Shown: piece by piece, positions 1 to 7,114 of the stretch
Layout: the number at the start of each line of letters is the position of its first letter
How positions within the stretch are numbered: the stretch's first letter is position 1
Assembly: GCA_047606825.1 (NCBI GenBank)
Contig: JASGDY010000112.1
Location: 1 to 64,000 of the forward strand
Source of the DNA: Rhizosphaericola sp047606825
GTDB lineage: Bacteria; Bacteroidota; Bacteroidia; Chitinophagales; Chitinophagaceae
Reading direction: 5' to 3'
Length of the DNA stretch: 64,000 bases
Notes under the pieces: generated by a model
The model's database searches: none
What the model saw: only the letters and a program-made list of their open reading frames with translations
Told to the model about the DNA's origin: nothing
Position numbers and translations under genes: made by a program

Positions 1-2
1 AT

Positions 3-827
3 ACGCTCAACGTCGGCAGGGCAGTGGAGGCGGTTGTGGACTATACGCTGCAACAACCCGGCAACGAAAAAGTGCAGTCCGTCAACGCCATCGTCGGTGA
101 GACCAATGACGGCGAACTCAACGATATCCGCGGAATGCACGTCACGAAAGAAAATGTACTGGCTGCCATACAGTACGCACAGACGGGTGCGGTGCAGGAG
201 GGCAATGTCGGTGCAGGTGCGGGGACAGTTTGTTTCGGATGGAAAGGTGGCATCGGCACGGCATCCAGGAAACTTCCCCCCAGTCTTGGCGGCTATACCG
301 TCGGCGTATTGGTACAGACCAACTATGGCGGGGTGTTGCAGGTCAACGGCGCACCTGTCGGGCAGGAATTGCAACGGTTTTCTTTTCGGGACAAGCTGTT
401 CAACAACGTGGACGGTTCGTGCATCGTCGTCATCGCGACCGACGCGCCACTGGGCGACCGCAACCTGAAACGTCTCGCGAAAAGAGCGTTTCTGGGTTTG
501 GGTAAGACGGGCGGCATTGCCTCCAATGGCAGCGGCGAATATTTCATCGCTTTTTCGACCAACGATTCTGTTCGTGTGCCGCACGATGCCGGCATCACGC
601 TCACGCAGCCGACCGTACAGAACGACGACATGTCGCCCCTGTTCATGGCGGCCATCGAGGCAACGGAAGAAGCGGTTATCAATGCGCTATTCGCAGCTAA
701 GACCGTCAAAGGATTGCACGGGACTGTTCCGGCATTGCCTTTGGACAAAGTGCTGCCGATATTAAAAAAATACAATGCACTCCATACATCCATTCAAAAA
801 CAACCTGTACCAAATGCAAGCAAATAA
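3..827 (+). CDS. DmpA/P1-family aminopeptidase, 5'-truncated by the window edge
   Basis: This is the C-terminal part of an L-aminopeptidase/D-esterase of peptidase family P1 (N-terminal-nucleophile fold, self-cleaving). The frame is open from base 3, so the true start lies outside the window. Family signatures in order are NDGELNDIR, GNVGAGAGT, KGGIGTASR and DGSCIVVIATDAPL. In the last one, autoproteolysis is expected between Gly and Ser (Ser codon 417-419), and that Ser becomes the N-terminal nucleophile of the beta chain. Known members release N-terminal D- or beta-amino acids from short peptides; the substrate here is unknown. No signal peptide can be judged because the N-terminus is missing. 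The 3' end overlaps the start of the aminotransferase gene by 14 bp, so the two are probably co-translated. Confidence 0.9.
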   Translation, partial: TLNVGRAVEAVVDYTLQQPGNEKVQSVNAIVGETNDGELNDIRGMHVTKENVLAAIQYAQTGAVQEGNVGAGAGTVCFGWKGGIGTASRKLPPSLGGYTVGVLVQTNYGGVLQVNGAPVGQELQRFSFRDKLFNNVDGSCIVVIATDAPLGDRNLKRLAKRAFLGLGKTGGIASNGSGEYFIAFSTNDSVRVPHDAGITLTQPTVQNDDMSPLFMAAIEATEEAVINALFAAKTVKGLHGTVPALPLDKVLPILKKYNALHTSIQKQPVPNASK

Positions 828-1638
828 AGCCATCGTCAACGGTGAACTTGTGCTGCAATCATCGGCGACACTGGGCATCAACGACCTTTCGATTGTAAGA
901 GGCTATGGTATTTTCGATTATTTCAAGACGGTAGGCGGCCGACCGATTTTTTGGGAAGACAACCTCGACCGTTTTTACCATTCCGCACAGTTGATGGACT
1001 TGCCGGTCAGCTATACGCGCGAGCAGCTTAAAGCAATGATTGAACTTTTGATGGCAGAAAACAATATTCCCGATTCGGGTATCAAACTATTGCTGACAGG
1101 CGGTTACAGCCCCGACGGTTACAGTGTTGCGGAACCCAATCTGGTCATTACGCAGCACCCGCTTACCCGCAACGTCCAAGCGGAAAAAAACGGCATGAAG
1201 CTTATATCTTATGATTTCCATCGTCCTTTTGGTACTGCGAAATCCATCGATTATGTCATGGGTATCCAAGCGATGAAGAAAGCAAAACAAGTCGGAGCCA
1301 ACGATGTCGTCTATACCTACAATGGCCTGGTTTCGGAATGCCCACGCGCCAATATCTTTTTCGTTACCAAAGACGGCAAACTTATCACGCCCGGTAATGA
1401 CGTGCTGCGTGGCATCACCAAAATCCATGTCATCAACATGGTCCAAGGACAATATGAAGTGGAAGACAGGGATGTCACCGTCAAGGAAATGAAAAACGCC
1501 GCCGAGGCGTTCATCACCAGTACGACCAAAAACATCACGCCGATACTGTCCATCGACGACACCGTTTATGGTTCTGAACCTGGACCGATTACCAAGCAGT
1601 TGCAAAGGCAGTTGGACGAAGTGATTTACGGAGGGTGA
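814..1638 (+). CDS. class-IV PLP aminotransferase (IlvE/Dat-like)
   Basis: This is a fold-type IV pyridoxal-phosphate enzyme, the group of branched-chain aminotransferase, D-amino-acid aminotransferase and aminodeoxychorismate lyase. Visible landmarks are RGYGIFDYFKT near the N-terminus, a lysine in GTAKSIDY that should hold PLP, and the downstream SECPRANIFFV block and ITSTTKNITPI tail. I chose ATG 814 (274 residues). The longer frame from 775 would add 13 residues that only overlap the previous gene. The exact substrate cannot be read from sequence. Its overlap with a DmpA-type peptidase suggests that it acts on amino acids released by that enzyme, which is inference. Confidence 0.85.
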   Translation: MQANKAIVNGELVLQSSATLGINDLSIVRGYGIFDYFKTVGGRPIFWEDNLDRFYHSAQLMDLPVSYTREQLKAMIELLMAENNIPDSGIKLLLTGGYSPDGYSVAEPNLVITQHPLTRNVQAEKNGMKLISYDFHRPFGTAKSIDYVMGIQAMKKAKQVGANDVVYTYNGLVSECPRANIFFVTKDGKLITPGNDVLRGITKIHVINMVQGQYEVEDRDVTVKEMKNAAEAFITSTTKNITPILSIDDTVYGSEPGPITKQLQRQLDEVIYGG

Positions 1639-1669
1639 AAGGCTCAATGCAGAAATATTAGTGCATCAT

Positions 1670-2005
1670 TTATTTTCCAATTATTTGTTCGATAAAATTA
1701 AGCAGGAGTGGAAGTTTATTTTTTAAAATGTCTCATACAATATCGTAATCCACGCCAAAATAATCATGGATAAGTCTATGCTTCGTGCCGACGATTTTTC
1801 ACCATTCTATTGCGGAGTATTCCGTTTTAAAGTCTGTGCCAAGTTTGTTGCTTGCCTCGCCAATAATTTCTGGGCTTCGCACAATCGCCCTTGGCAGTAT
1901 CGGGTCATTGATGACGGCGTCTTTCTCCTTGTCTGCCGTGGCAGCTAATACAAACGCAATCTCGTCCGTAATATGTCTTAAAAGTTCAGCGTTAGAGGGA
2001 GACAT
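1670..2005 (-). pseudogene. hepT: HepT-like HEPN ribonuclease toxin gene broken by two in-frame TGA codons
   Basis: Read through two TGA stops (1799-1801 and 1733-1735), this frame gives a 111-codon DUF86/HepT protein. It begins MSPSNAELLRHITDEIAF, continues RAIVRSPEIIGEA, YSAIEW, then KIVGTKHRLIHDYFGVDYDIV and DILKNKLPLLL, and ends at TAA 1670-1672. The second TGA replaces the tryptophan normally found in VWDIL, and the first lies where family members usually have a basic residue. The HEPN catalytic motif Rx4HxY reads K-HRLI-H-D-Y, so the arginine is lysine. It overlaps mntA by 14 bp, the normal arrangement. I read it as an inactivated toxin; a sequencing error is unlikely to make two substitutions in frame. 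Confidence 0.82.
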
Positions 2006-2303
2006 ATTCTGCGTTGTTTAATATATGTGGGCCGATATGCCGGTTTAGGGACTGCGGTGTTACTATTTCTACCTTTCTGCCCAAAAGTTCTTCCAGAAAA
2101 AAAGACAGTTCCATAAAGTTGTCAAAGGTTTTCTTTTCCGGGTCAAAACCAACCAGAAAATCTACATCACTTGCCGCGTCAGGAATTCCATTGGCAAATG
2201 ACCCGAAAACGCCAAGGCTTTTAACGCCGAACGACTTTATTCTGGTGCTATTGGCCTTCAGTGTGTGGAACAGATGCTTCTTGTCTTGAACTGCGGATGT
2301 CAT
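1992..2303 (-). CDS. mntA: MntA-type minimal nucleotidyltransferase antitoxin
   Basis: This 103-residue protein has the minimal nucleotidyltransferase signature GSFANG (residues 34-39) followed by D46 and D48 in SDVDFLV. In characterised HepT/MntA pairs the antitoxin transfers AMP to a tyrosine in the RX4HXY motif of the HEPN RNase. The gene is intact and starts with ATG 2303. The toxin frame directly downstream overlaps it by 14 bp but is interrupted, so this antitoxin looks orphaned. Confidence 0.85.
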   Translation of the reverse strand: MTSAVQDKKHLFHTLKANSTRIKSFGVKSLGVFGSFANGIPDAASDVDFLVGFDPEKKTFDNFMELSFFLEELLGRKVEIVTPQSLNRHIGPHILNNAEYVSL

Positions 2304-2463
2304 ACCCCAAAAATAAACAAATTCCTGCGTATTAGTCTTTGTCTTTTTGAGGGGGAAAACTTTTGCTGTTTGGGGTTGTATCGCTGCGCACTCCGAACTT
2401 TAGATGAATACAGATTTAAAACCCCGATTGTCGTCCGACAACATTCTGGGTAATAGAAAAATA

Positions 2464-2494
2464 TTTTTCGATATTTATTTATCGTTTTTCGATA
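2464..2494. promoter_or_regulatory. direct-repeat operator candidate upstream of DUF2975/HTH operon
   Basis: The decamer TTTTTCGATA occurs at 2464-2473 and again at 2485-2494, a 21-bp period that places both copies on the same DNA face. It lies 30-60 bp upstream of a two-gene operon that encodes a small Cro/C1-type repressor. Autoregulation through these repeats is an inference. Confidence 0.45.
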
Positions 2495-2525
2495 AAAATA
2501 CTATTTTTATAGAAAAATAAGGTTT

Positions 2526-3176
2526 ATGAATGAAAATGATTTGAGAAAAGTCAAGTGGCTGGTTATCTTTTTAAAGACGCTTATTATATGTTCATTTGTA
2601 TTGAGTGCTTTTGAAAACAGAGATGATTTTGTCGCAGGATTTAAAGCGGGTGTATCCGGAGAGAAGAATGTTGATGGATATTCTTACGTATCCGTCATTC
2701 CTGACAAGGACACGCTTCTGAGAGCAGGTGCCAATCATGATATTGTGGGCATTTCACAACTTATCATTAAAGAAAAAGACAATGTTCCGAACGCCAAAAC
2801 CGGATTTGAGTGGAATACGTTTGCAGAAGGACTGGGAGAAATCGTATTTTTTATTTCCAGTATAATATTGATTATACAGATATTTAAACTATTGAATCGT
2901 TTGCAGCGGTTGCAGATTCTTGACAAATACAATATTGTCATATTGAAGAAAATCGTCTGTTACATTGTTGCGGCTGGCATTGGCTATAATATTTATGCCA
3001 ACAGTTTATTCTATAACCGAGGAAAGGACATCCATATTGCGGGTTATCAGGTTGAGCTTTTTTCTTGGGAAAACATAGATTTTAATTTTGTTATGTTCGC
3101 CGTAGCCGTTGCGATTATCGCCACTATCTGGAACTACGCGATTGATTTAAAGACCGAAAACGAACTTACCGTATAA
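2526..3176 (+). CDS. DUF2975-like membrane protein
   Basis: This 216-residue protein has four hydrophobic segments, at roughly residues 10-27, 103-120, 138-156 and 176-197. A long polar loop of about 75 residues follows the first one. The size, membrane layout and a 3'-adjacent YozG-like HTH gene match DUF2975 proteins, which commonly occur as such pairs; the biochemical role of the family is not established. The next gene starts 2 nt after the stop, so the two form one operon. The region in front is very AT-rich and contains the direct repeats at 2464-2494. Confidence 0.7.
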   Translation: MNENDLRKVKWLVIFLKTLIICSFVLSAFENRDDFVAGFKAGVSGEKNVDGYSYVSVIPDKDTLLRAGANHDIVGISQLIIKEKDNVPNAKTGFEWNTFAEGLGEIVFFISSIILIIQIFKLLNRLQRLQILDKYNIVILKKIVCYIVAAGIGYNIYANSLFYNRGKDIHIAGYQVELFSWENIDFNFVMFAVAVAIIATIWNYAIDLKTENELTV

Positions 3177-3178
3177 CC

Positions 3179-3421
3179 ATGCCGATAGTTGTCAATTTGG
3201 ACGTGGTCCTTGCCAAGCGCAAAGTGTCATTGACGGAGTTAAGTAACAAGGTTGGCATCACTATCGCTAATCTCAGCATATTGAAAAGTGGCAAGGCGAA
3301 AGCTGTCCGTTTTTCTACTTTGGAAGAAATATGCACCGTATTGGGATGTCAGCCCGGTGACATATTGGAACATGTTTCGGAAGAGGAATATGCCAAACTT
3401 TATCCGCCGGATAGGGAATAG
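3179..3421 (+). CDS. small Cro/C1-type HTH regulator (YozG-like)
   Basis: This 80-residue protein is almost entirely one HTH_3-type domain. Helices include KVSLTELSNKVGIT and a recognition region around IANLSILKSGKAKAVRFSTLEEICTVLGCQPGDIL, the usual layout of YozG/YgzD-type regulators. It follows the DUF2975 gene by 2 nt. Such pairs are probably autoregulated, with the membrane protein controlling the regulator or sensing a signal; this is inference from pairing, not shown here. Confidence 0.85.
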   Translation: MPIVVNLDVVLAKRKVSLTELSNKVGITIANLSILKSGKAKAVRFSTLEEICTVLGCQPGDILEHVSEEEYAKLYPPDRE

Positions 3422-3451
3422 GGGCAGTGGTTCGGCTTTTTGTTCTTGCCT

Positions 3452-4585
3452 TTACAACGTAATATATTCCCCCTTCTTATCCAAAAGATAGCACAGCCCC
3501 CAAATCAAAAGCATGAAAAACACCGCCTGCAAAAACGAGCCGATATATGCCGAAGTGTAGCTGAATATGTTGATGTACATCCAATCCATGATGGACAGGC
3601 CCGGCTGCACCTCGACCATTTGCAGCGGTATCGTCATCGTCATCGAAAGGAGGTACGCCACGAGCGGGTTACGTCCAAACACACGGAAAAAATTGGCCTC
3701 TTTGAGATAATGCATCTTGTCCACGGCAAATATGATGAACGCCAGCACGTTCAGTGAAAACCCGATGGACATGACCGCAAAACTACTCGTCCACAGCTTG
3801 CGGTTGACCGGAAACACATTGTTCCATATATAGGCCAGTACCGTCAGCAGAAAGCCCGTCAGCAGCAGGTGCGTCAGTGTTTCGTAAGTAATCTTGGTAC
3901 GTAGGATGAACCTTGCTGTCAGGTAGCCCGCGACCATATTGGACAAGGCGGGCAGCGTGCTCAGGAATCCAAATTCTTCGAACGGCACCAGCGGATTCTG
4001 GTCCAGGTGGTCGGTGCCGATTATCCATCTGTCTATCTTCAAAACTAGGTTGTGGCGTATGGCGTAAGGAGTAGGTACGTCGCCGCCGTAATACAACACC
4101 GGCCAATAAAGCACTAATAACACCAACGTTATGGCAAGTGTCGTCCTCAGTTTGAACAGCTCTATCATCAACCCGACCAAGAGGTAGCAGAGTCCGATGC
4201 GTTGCAGGATTCCCCAGATACGCACCTGTGCAAAAGGAACAAGTTCCCATCGACCCGTATCCAGATTGGACTGCACGAAAGGAAACCAGTTGAGCAGGAT
4301 GCCGATTGCAAAAAGCAAGACCGAACGCCGGAATAGGACGAAGCAGGTTTTGCCCTTGCCATATCGTTCCCGCCAGTCCTGAAGAGAAAAGAACAGCCCG
4401 ATGCCCGTGCAGAACAGAAATGCCGGATAAGTGATGTCCGCCGGGCTAAAGCCGTTCCACCGCGCAAAATTCAACGCCAATACGGTCGTCTCCGGGTTGC
4501 CCGGCATATTGACTATAATGATAAAACAGATAATAAAGCCTCTGAACACGTCAAGAGAGAGGAAACGGTTTTTGATTTCCGACAT
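3452..4585 (-). CDS. NagX/HGSNAT-like multi-spanning acyltransferase, active-site His replaced
   Basis: This 377-residue protein has about ten transmembrane helices and the family start RFLSLDVFRGFIICFIIIVNMPG, followed by WNGFSPADITYPAFLFCTGIG, as in heparan-alpha-glucosaminide N-acetyltransferase and bacterial NagX proteins. In active members the block reads H-A-x-W-N-G, and the His carries the acetyl group across the membrane. Here the block is F-A-R-W-N-G (Phe40), so the catalytic His is absent. The rest of the fold, including FRVFGRNPLVAYLLS, is well conserved. The protein may have lost acyl transfer or use another residue. The gene is monocistronic and convergent with the HTH gene. Confidence 0.8.
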   Translation of the reverse strand: MSEIKNRFLSLDVFRGFIICFIIIVNMPGNPETTVLALNFARWNGFSPADITYPAFLFCTGIGLFFSLQDWRERYGKGKTCFVLFRRSVLLFAIGILLNWFPFVQSNLDTGRWELVPFAQVRIWGILQRIGLCYLLVGLMIELFKLRTTLAITLVLLVLYWPVLYYGGDVPTPYAIRHNLVLKIDRWIIGTDHLDQNPLVPFEEFGFLSTLPALSNMVAGYLTARFILRTKITYETLTHLLLTGFLLTVLAYIWNNVFPVNRKLWTSSFAVMSIGFSLNVLAFIIFAVDKMHYLKEANFFRVFGRNPLVAYLLSMTMTIPLQMVEVQPGLSIMDWMYINIFSYTSAYIGSFLQAVFFMLLIWGLCYLLDKKGEYITL

Positions 4586-4702
4586 AGCGAAGTCCTTAAT
4601 ATGGCGGCTAAATTAAAGTTATTTAACGAGTTATTGGGAAAAACCCGGGAATGTTTTACAATTAGAAGATAATCCAAAACGGTATCGTATATTTTGAAAT
4701 AC

Positions 4703-4710
4703 TACCTTTG
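4703..4710 (+). promoter_or_regulatory. -7 box TACCTTTG for the lipid kinase gene
   Basis: The sequence matches the Bacteroidota sigma-ABfr -7 consensus TAnnTTTG and lies 31 nt before ATG 4742. A clear -33 element at the right distance is not evident. Confidence 0.5.
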
Positions 4711-4741
4711 CGCAGCACAGGTTTAGACGTCCAACCTTTGT

Positions 4742-5755
4742 ATGGAAAAGAGCGGTGTACTTAAATTTATACAGACGATTGAAATGATAAATATGGAAGA
4801 AGTGAATGTTTCCCCAAAGACTAAAATAGCAATTCCGATAAAAGCGGAACAGCGTAGATTTATATATCTGGTCAATCCTATATCCGGCACACACAAAAAA
4901 GAAAAGGATACCTTGCTGGAAAACATTAAAAAAATAAGCATAGAGCGCGGTATCCGTTATGAATTTGTGGAGACCAATGCTTCGGGCAACTATGATTTCC
5001 TCATTGACAAAATATCCATCGACAAGATTACGGACGTGGTCGTCATCGGCGGTGACGGCACGGTCAACCAAGTGGTCGGTGCACTGCACAAGGACGTCTC
5101 GCCGCGTTTTGCGATTATCCCTTTCGGTAGTGGGAATGGGCTTGCCAATACAGCGGGCATCTCTTCCCGTCCTGAAAAGGCTTTGGAACAGATATTGGGC
5201 AGTTGCCATACGATGCAGGTCGATGCGTTTACCATCAACGACCGTTTTGCGTGCATGTTGAGTGGGTTGGGTTTGGATGCCAAAGTCGCCCACGAATTTG
5301 CGCATAAGCAAAGGCGGGGGTTGATGACCTATACCCAGCAAAGCATCCTGGAGTTTTTCAAGGCGCAGCCTTACCAGTTTGAAGTCAACGTGGATGGCTT
5401 TTCGTTTTTTACCGATGCGTTTTTTATCAGCATTGCCAACAGCAATCAGTTTGGCAACAACTTTACGATTGCACCCGAAGCACAGTTAAATGACGGTATG
5501 CTCGACATCGTCATTGTCCAAAAGATGAACAAGGCAGGACTGCCTTTTGCCGTGCTGAAACAGATACGCGGCAACAACAAACTCCAACAACTGGTGGATG
5601 ACATGTCCCAAAAAAATGTCCTTTACTTCCAGACGCCGGCCATCTCTATCAAAAACCTCATGCGTGCGCCCCTCCATATTGACGGCGAACCCGTGGACAC
5701 GATGGAACAACTGAACATCAGGATTATCCCGAACTGTTTTCAGTTGTTGTGCTGA
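4742..5755 (+). CDS. diacylglycerol/lipid kinase family protein (YegS/DgkB-like)
   Basis: This 337-residue protein has the lipid-kinase catalytic domain: the nucleotide-binding start FIYLVNPISGT, the loop VVVIGGDGTVNQVV, the PFGSGNGLA motif, and a C-terminal half ending in PLHIDGEPV. Such enzymes phosphorylate diacylglycerol or related lipids at the inner face of the membrane; the lipid is not predictable. ATG 4742 follows a good -7 box, but in-frame ATGs at 4784 and 4793 are alternatives because conserved sequence begins only at about residue 40. It ends 109 bp before a strong bidirectional terminator. Confidence 0.85.
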   Translation: MEKSGVLKFIQTIEMINMEEVNVSPKTKIAIPIKAEQRRFIYLVNPISGTHKKEKDTLLENIKKISIERGIRYEFVETNASGNYDFLIDKISIDKITDVVVIGGDGTVNQVVGALHKDVSPRFAIIPFGSGNGLANTAGISSRPEKALEQILGSCHTMQVDAFTINDRFACMLSGLGLDAKVAHEFAHKQRRGLMTYTQQSILEFFKAQPYQFEVNVDGFSFFTDAFFISIANSNQFGNNFTIAPEAQLNDGMLDIVIVQKMNKAGLPFAVLKQIRGNNKLQQLVDDMSQKNVLYFQTPAISIKNLMRAPLHIDGEPVDTMEQLNIRIIPNCFQLLC

Positions 5756-5783
5756 GATATAAAGAAAAAGGTAAAAGTAAAAA

Positions 5784-5823
5784 GTGTCGCGTGTCCTTTG
5801 ATGCGCTGAAGCACACGCGACAC
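5784..5823. repeat. REP-like palindrome with GTGTCGCGTGT arms
   Basis: Arms 5784-5794 (GTGTCGCGTGT) and 5813-5823 (ACACGCGACAC) are perfect inverted repeats with an 18-nt spacer. Related palindromes with the same CACACGCG core occur at 12778-12855 and 15676-15718. Confidence 0.7.
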
Positions 5824-5863
5824 ACGTGCGCCAGCGGTAAAGGTGTAAAATATCAAACGAATG

Positions 5864-5892
5864 AAAAAACCGGGCATCAAGCCCGGTTTTTT
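5864..5892. terminator. bidirectional rho-independent terminator
   Basis: A six-A run, stem CCGGGC, loop ATCAA, stem GCCCGG and six-T run give a canonical hairpin in both directions. It separates the lipid kinase gene (+) from the convergent TPR gene (-). Confidence 0.92.
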
Positions 5893-5929
5893 CTATGGAA
5901 TCGAAAAAACGATTCCGCCTTTTTCCTTA

Positions 5930-6940
5930 TCAGTGCGGATAATATTCATTCGGACTGGGTTTGAAGATTACGTTGCGGTGATAGTTTTCAAATGCTTTGA
6001 GGTCCTCTGCGTTGTTGGCGGCCCAGTTGTTGTAAGCCGCGTCGTTGTAGGACGAGAACAGCCATTGGTTGTAGGCTTCGAAATTGCCTTGTTTCAAGAG
6101 TTGGCGTTGACGGTCAAAGAGTCGGAACGGGAACTGTTTGTACAGCTCGCCTTGATACCATTCTACGACAAACTGTCCGCGCAGTGACGTTAGGCTTTCC
6201 GTCGTGATGCCGCCGCTCAATATGTCTTTGTATTTGGCCAGGGTCGTAGCGACAGCTTTCTCAAATGGTTTGCCATTGCTGATATATTTGTCCAGATTGC
6301 CTTTGATGGCAAACAAAACTTTGTATTGGTTAAACAGGAGCGATTTTATTTCTTTAGTCCGGTCGCTCAAGCTCTCCAGGTCCACAAACATTTCGCCGTA
6401 CAATGTGCTCCACAACGGATTGTCGTTCTGCGCGTACAGTTTGCTCAGGTTGTAGTAGTTGCCGCTGATGTTGGGGTCAGCCTGTATGCCTTTTTCGTAC
6501 ACAGCGATGGCTTCTTTGTTGCTGCCGCTTGTTTCCAACAGGTTGCCATAGCTGGCGTAGAGGAGGGAGCTTTTCGGGAATTTGGAAATACCTTTTTTCA
6601 ATACCCTGCCGGCTTCCTTGTTGTCTGCTATCGAGGCATAGCTGTTGCCTATCAGGATATAGAGGTCTTCGTCCGCCTCTTGGCGTTCCAGCAATGGTTT
6701 CCCAAGGCTGATGGCGTTGTTGAAGTTGCGTTGCAGGTAGTTGATTAGCACCTTGTCTTTCAGCAACAGGTAATTGTTGGGATAGTTGCGTAGGCTGGCG
6801 TCGAGGCTTTGGATGGATTTGTCAAAACCGTTTGCTTGCAGGCTGTCCATGATGCTTTTGGAGTCGGCTTCCACACTCTGGGCATAAGACTGCGCCAGTG
6901 TAAAAAGAGCAACTCCTATTAGGAAAATCTTCTTTGTCAT
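5930..6940 (-). CDS. exported tetratricopeptide-repeat protein
   Basis: The start is ATG 6940, which begins a good signal peptide (MTKKIFLIGVALFTLAQSYAQ); an upstream start at 6964 would place eight extra residues before it. The 336-residue product has TPR-like helical pairs through about residues 60-190, for example SLLYASYGNLLETSGSNKEAIAVYEKGIQADP. The C-terminal half has no recognisable domain. It probably works as a periplasmic scaffold, which is inference. A -7 box lies 21 nt upstream, and the gene ends at the terminator at 5864-5892. Confidence 0.8.
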   Translation of the reverse strand: MTKKIFLIGVALFTLAQSYAQSVEADSKSIMDSLQANGFDKSIQSLDASLRNYPNNYLLLKDKVLINYLQRNFNNAISLGKPLLERQEADEDLYILIGNSYASIADNKEAGRVLKKGISKFPKSSLLYASYGNLLETSGSNKEAIAVYEKGIQADPNISGNYYNLSKLYAQNDNPLWSTLYGEMFVDLESLSDRTKEIKSLLFNQYKVLFAIKGNLDKYISNGKPFEKAVATTLAKYKDILSGGITTESLTSLRGQFVVEWYQGELYKQFPFRLFDRQRQLLKQGNFEAYNQWLFSSYNDAAYNNWAANNAEDLKAFENYHRNVIFKPSPNEYYPH

Positions 6941-6961
6941 ATTAAAAAGTGTTCGAATCGG

Positions 6962-6969
6962 CAAAGGTA
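6962..6969 (-). promoter_or_regulatory. -7 box TACCTTTG (minus strand) for the TPR gene
   Basis: The plus strand reads CAAAGGTA, a perfect TAnnTTTG on the minus strand, ending 21 nt before the ATG at 6940. Confidence 0.55.
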
Positions 6970-7114
6970 CTGTCTAAAACCTTTGGAAATGATTAAATTT
7001 TATTTGCCGAGGTAAAAGACCAAAAATAGTACCACAGTTGCCAAAAGGAGGGTAACTGTATGTCGGTTTGTTTTCCAAAACCATTTCAGAGGAACTGCAA
7101 AAGAGGAAAAAAAC

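Noticed and set aside
2265..2453. 62-residue ORF between mntA and the DUF2975 gene
   Set aside because: No recognisable sequence pattern, it overlaps mntA on the other strand, and it has no promoter box.
5749..5964. ORF over the lipid kinase 3' end
   Set aside because: It runs through a repeat and the bidirectional terminator, so it is not a gene.
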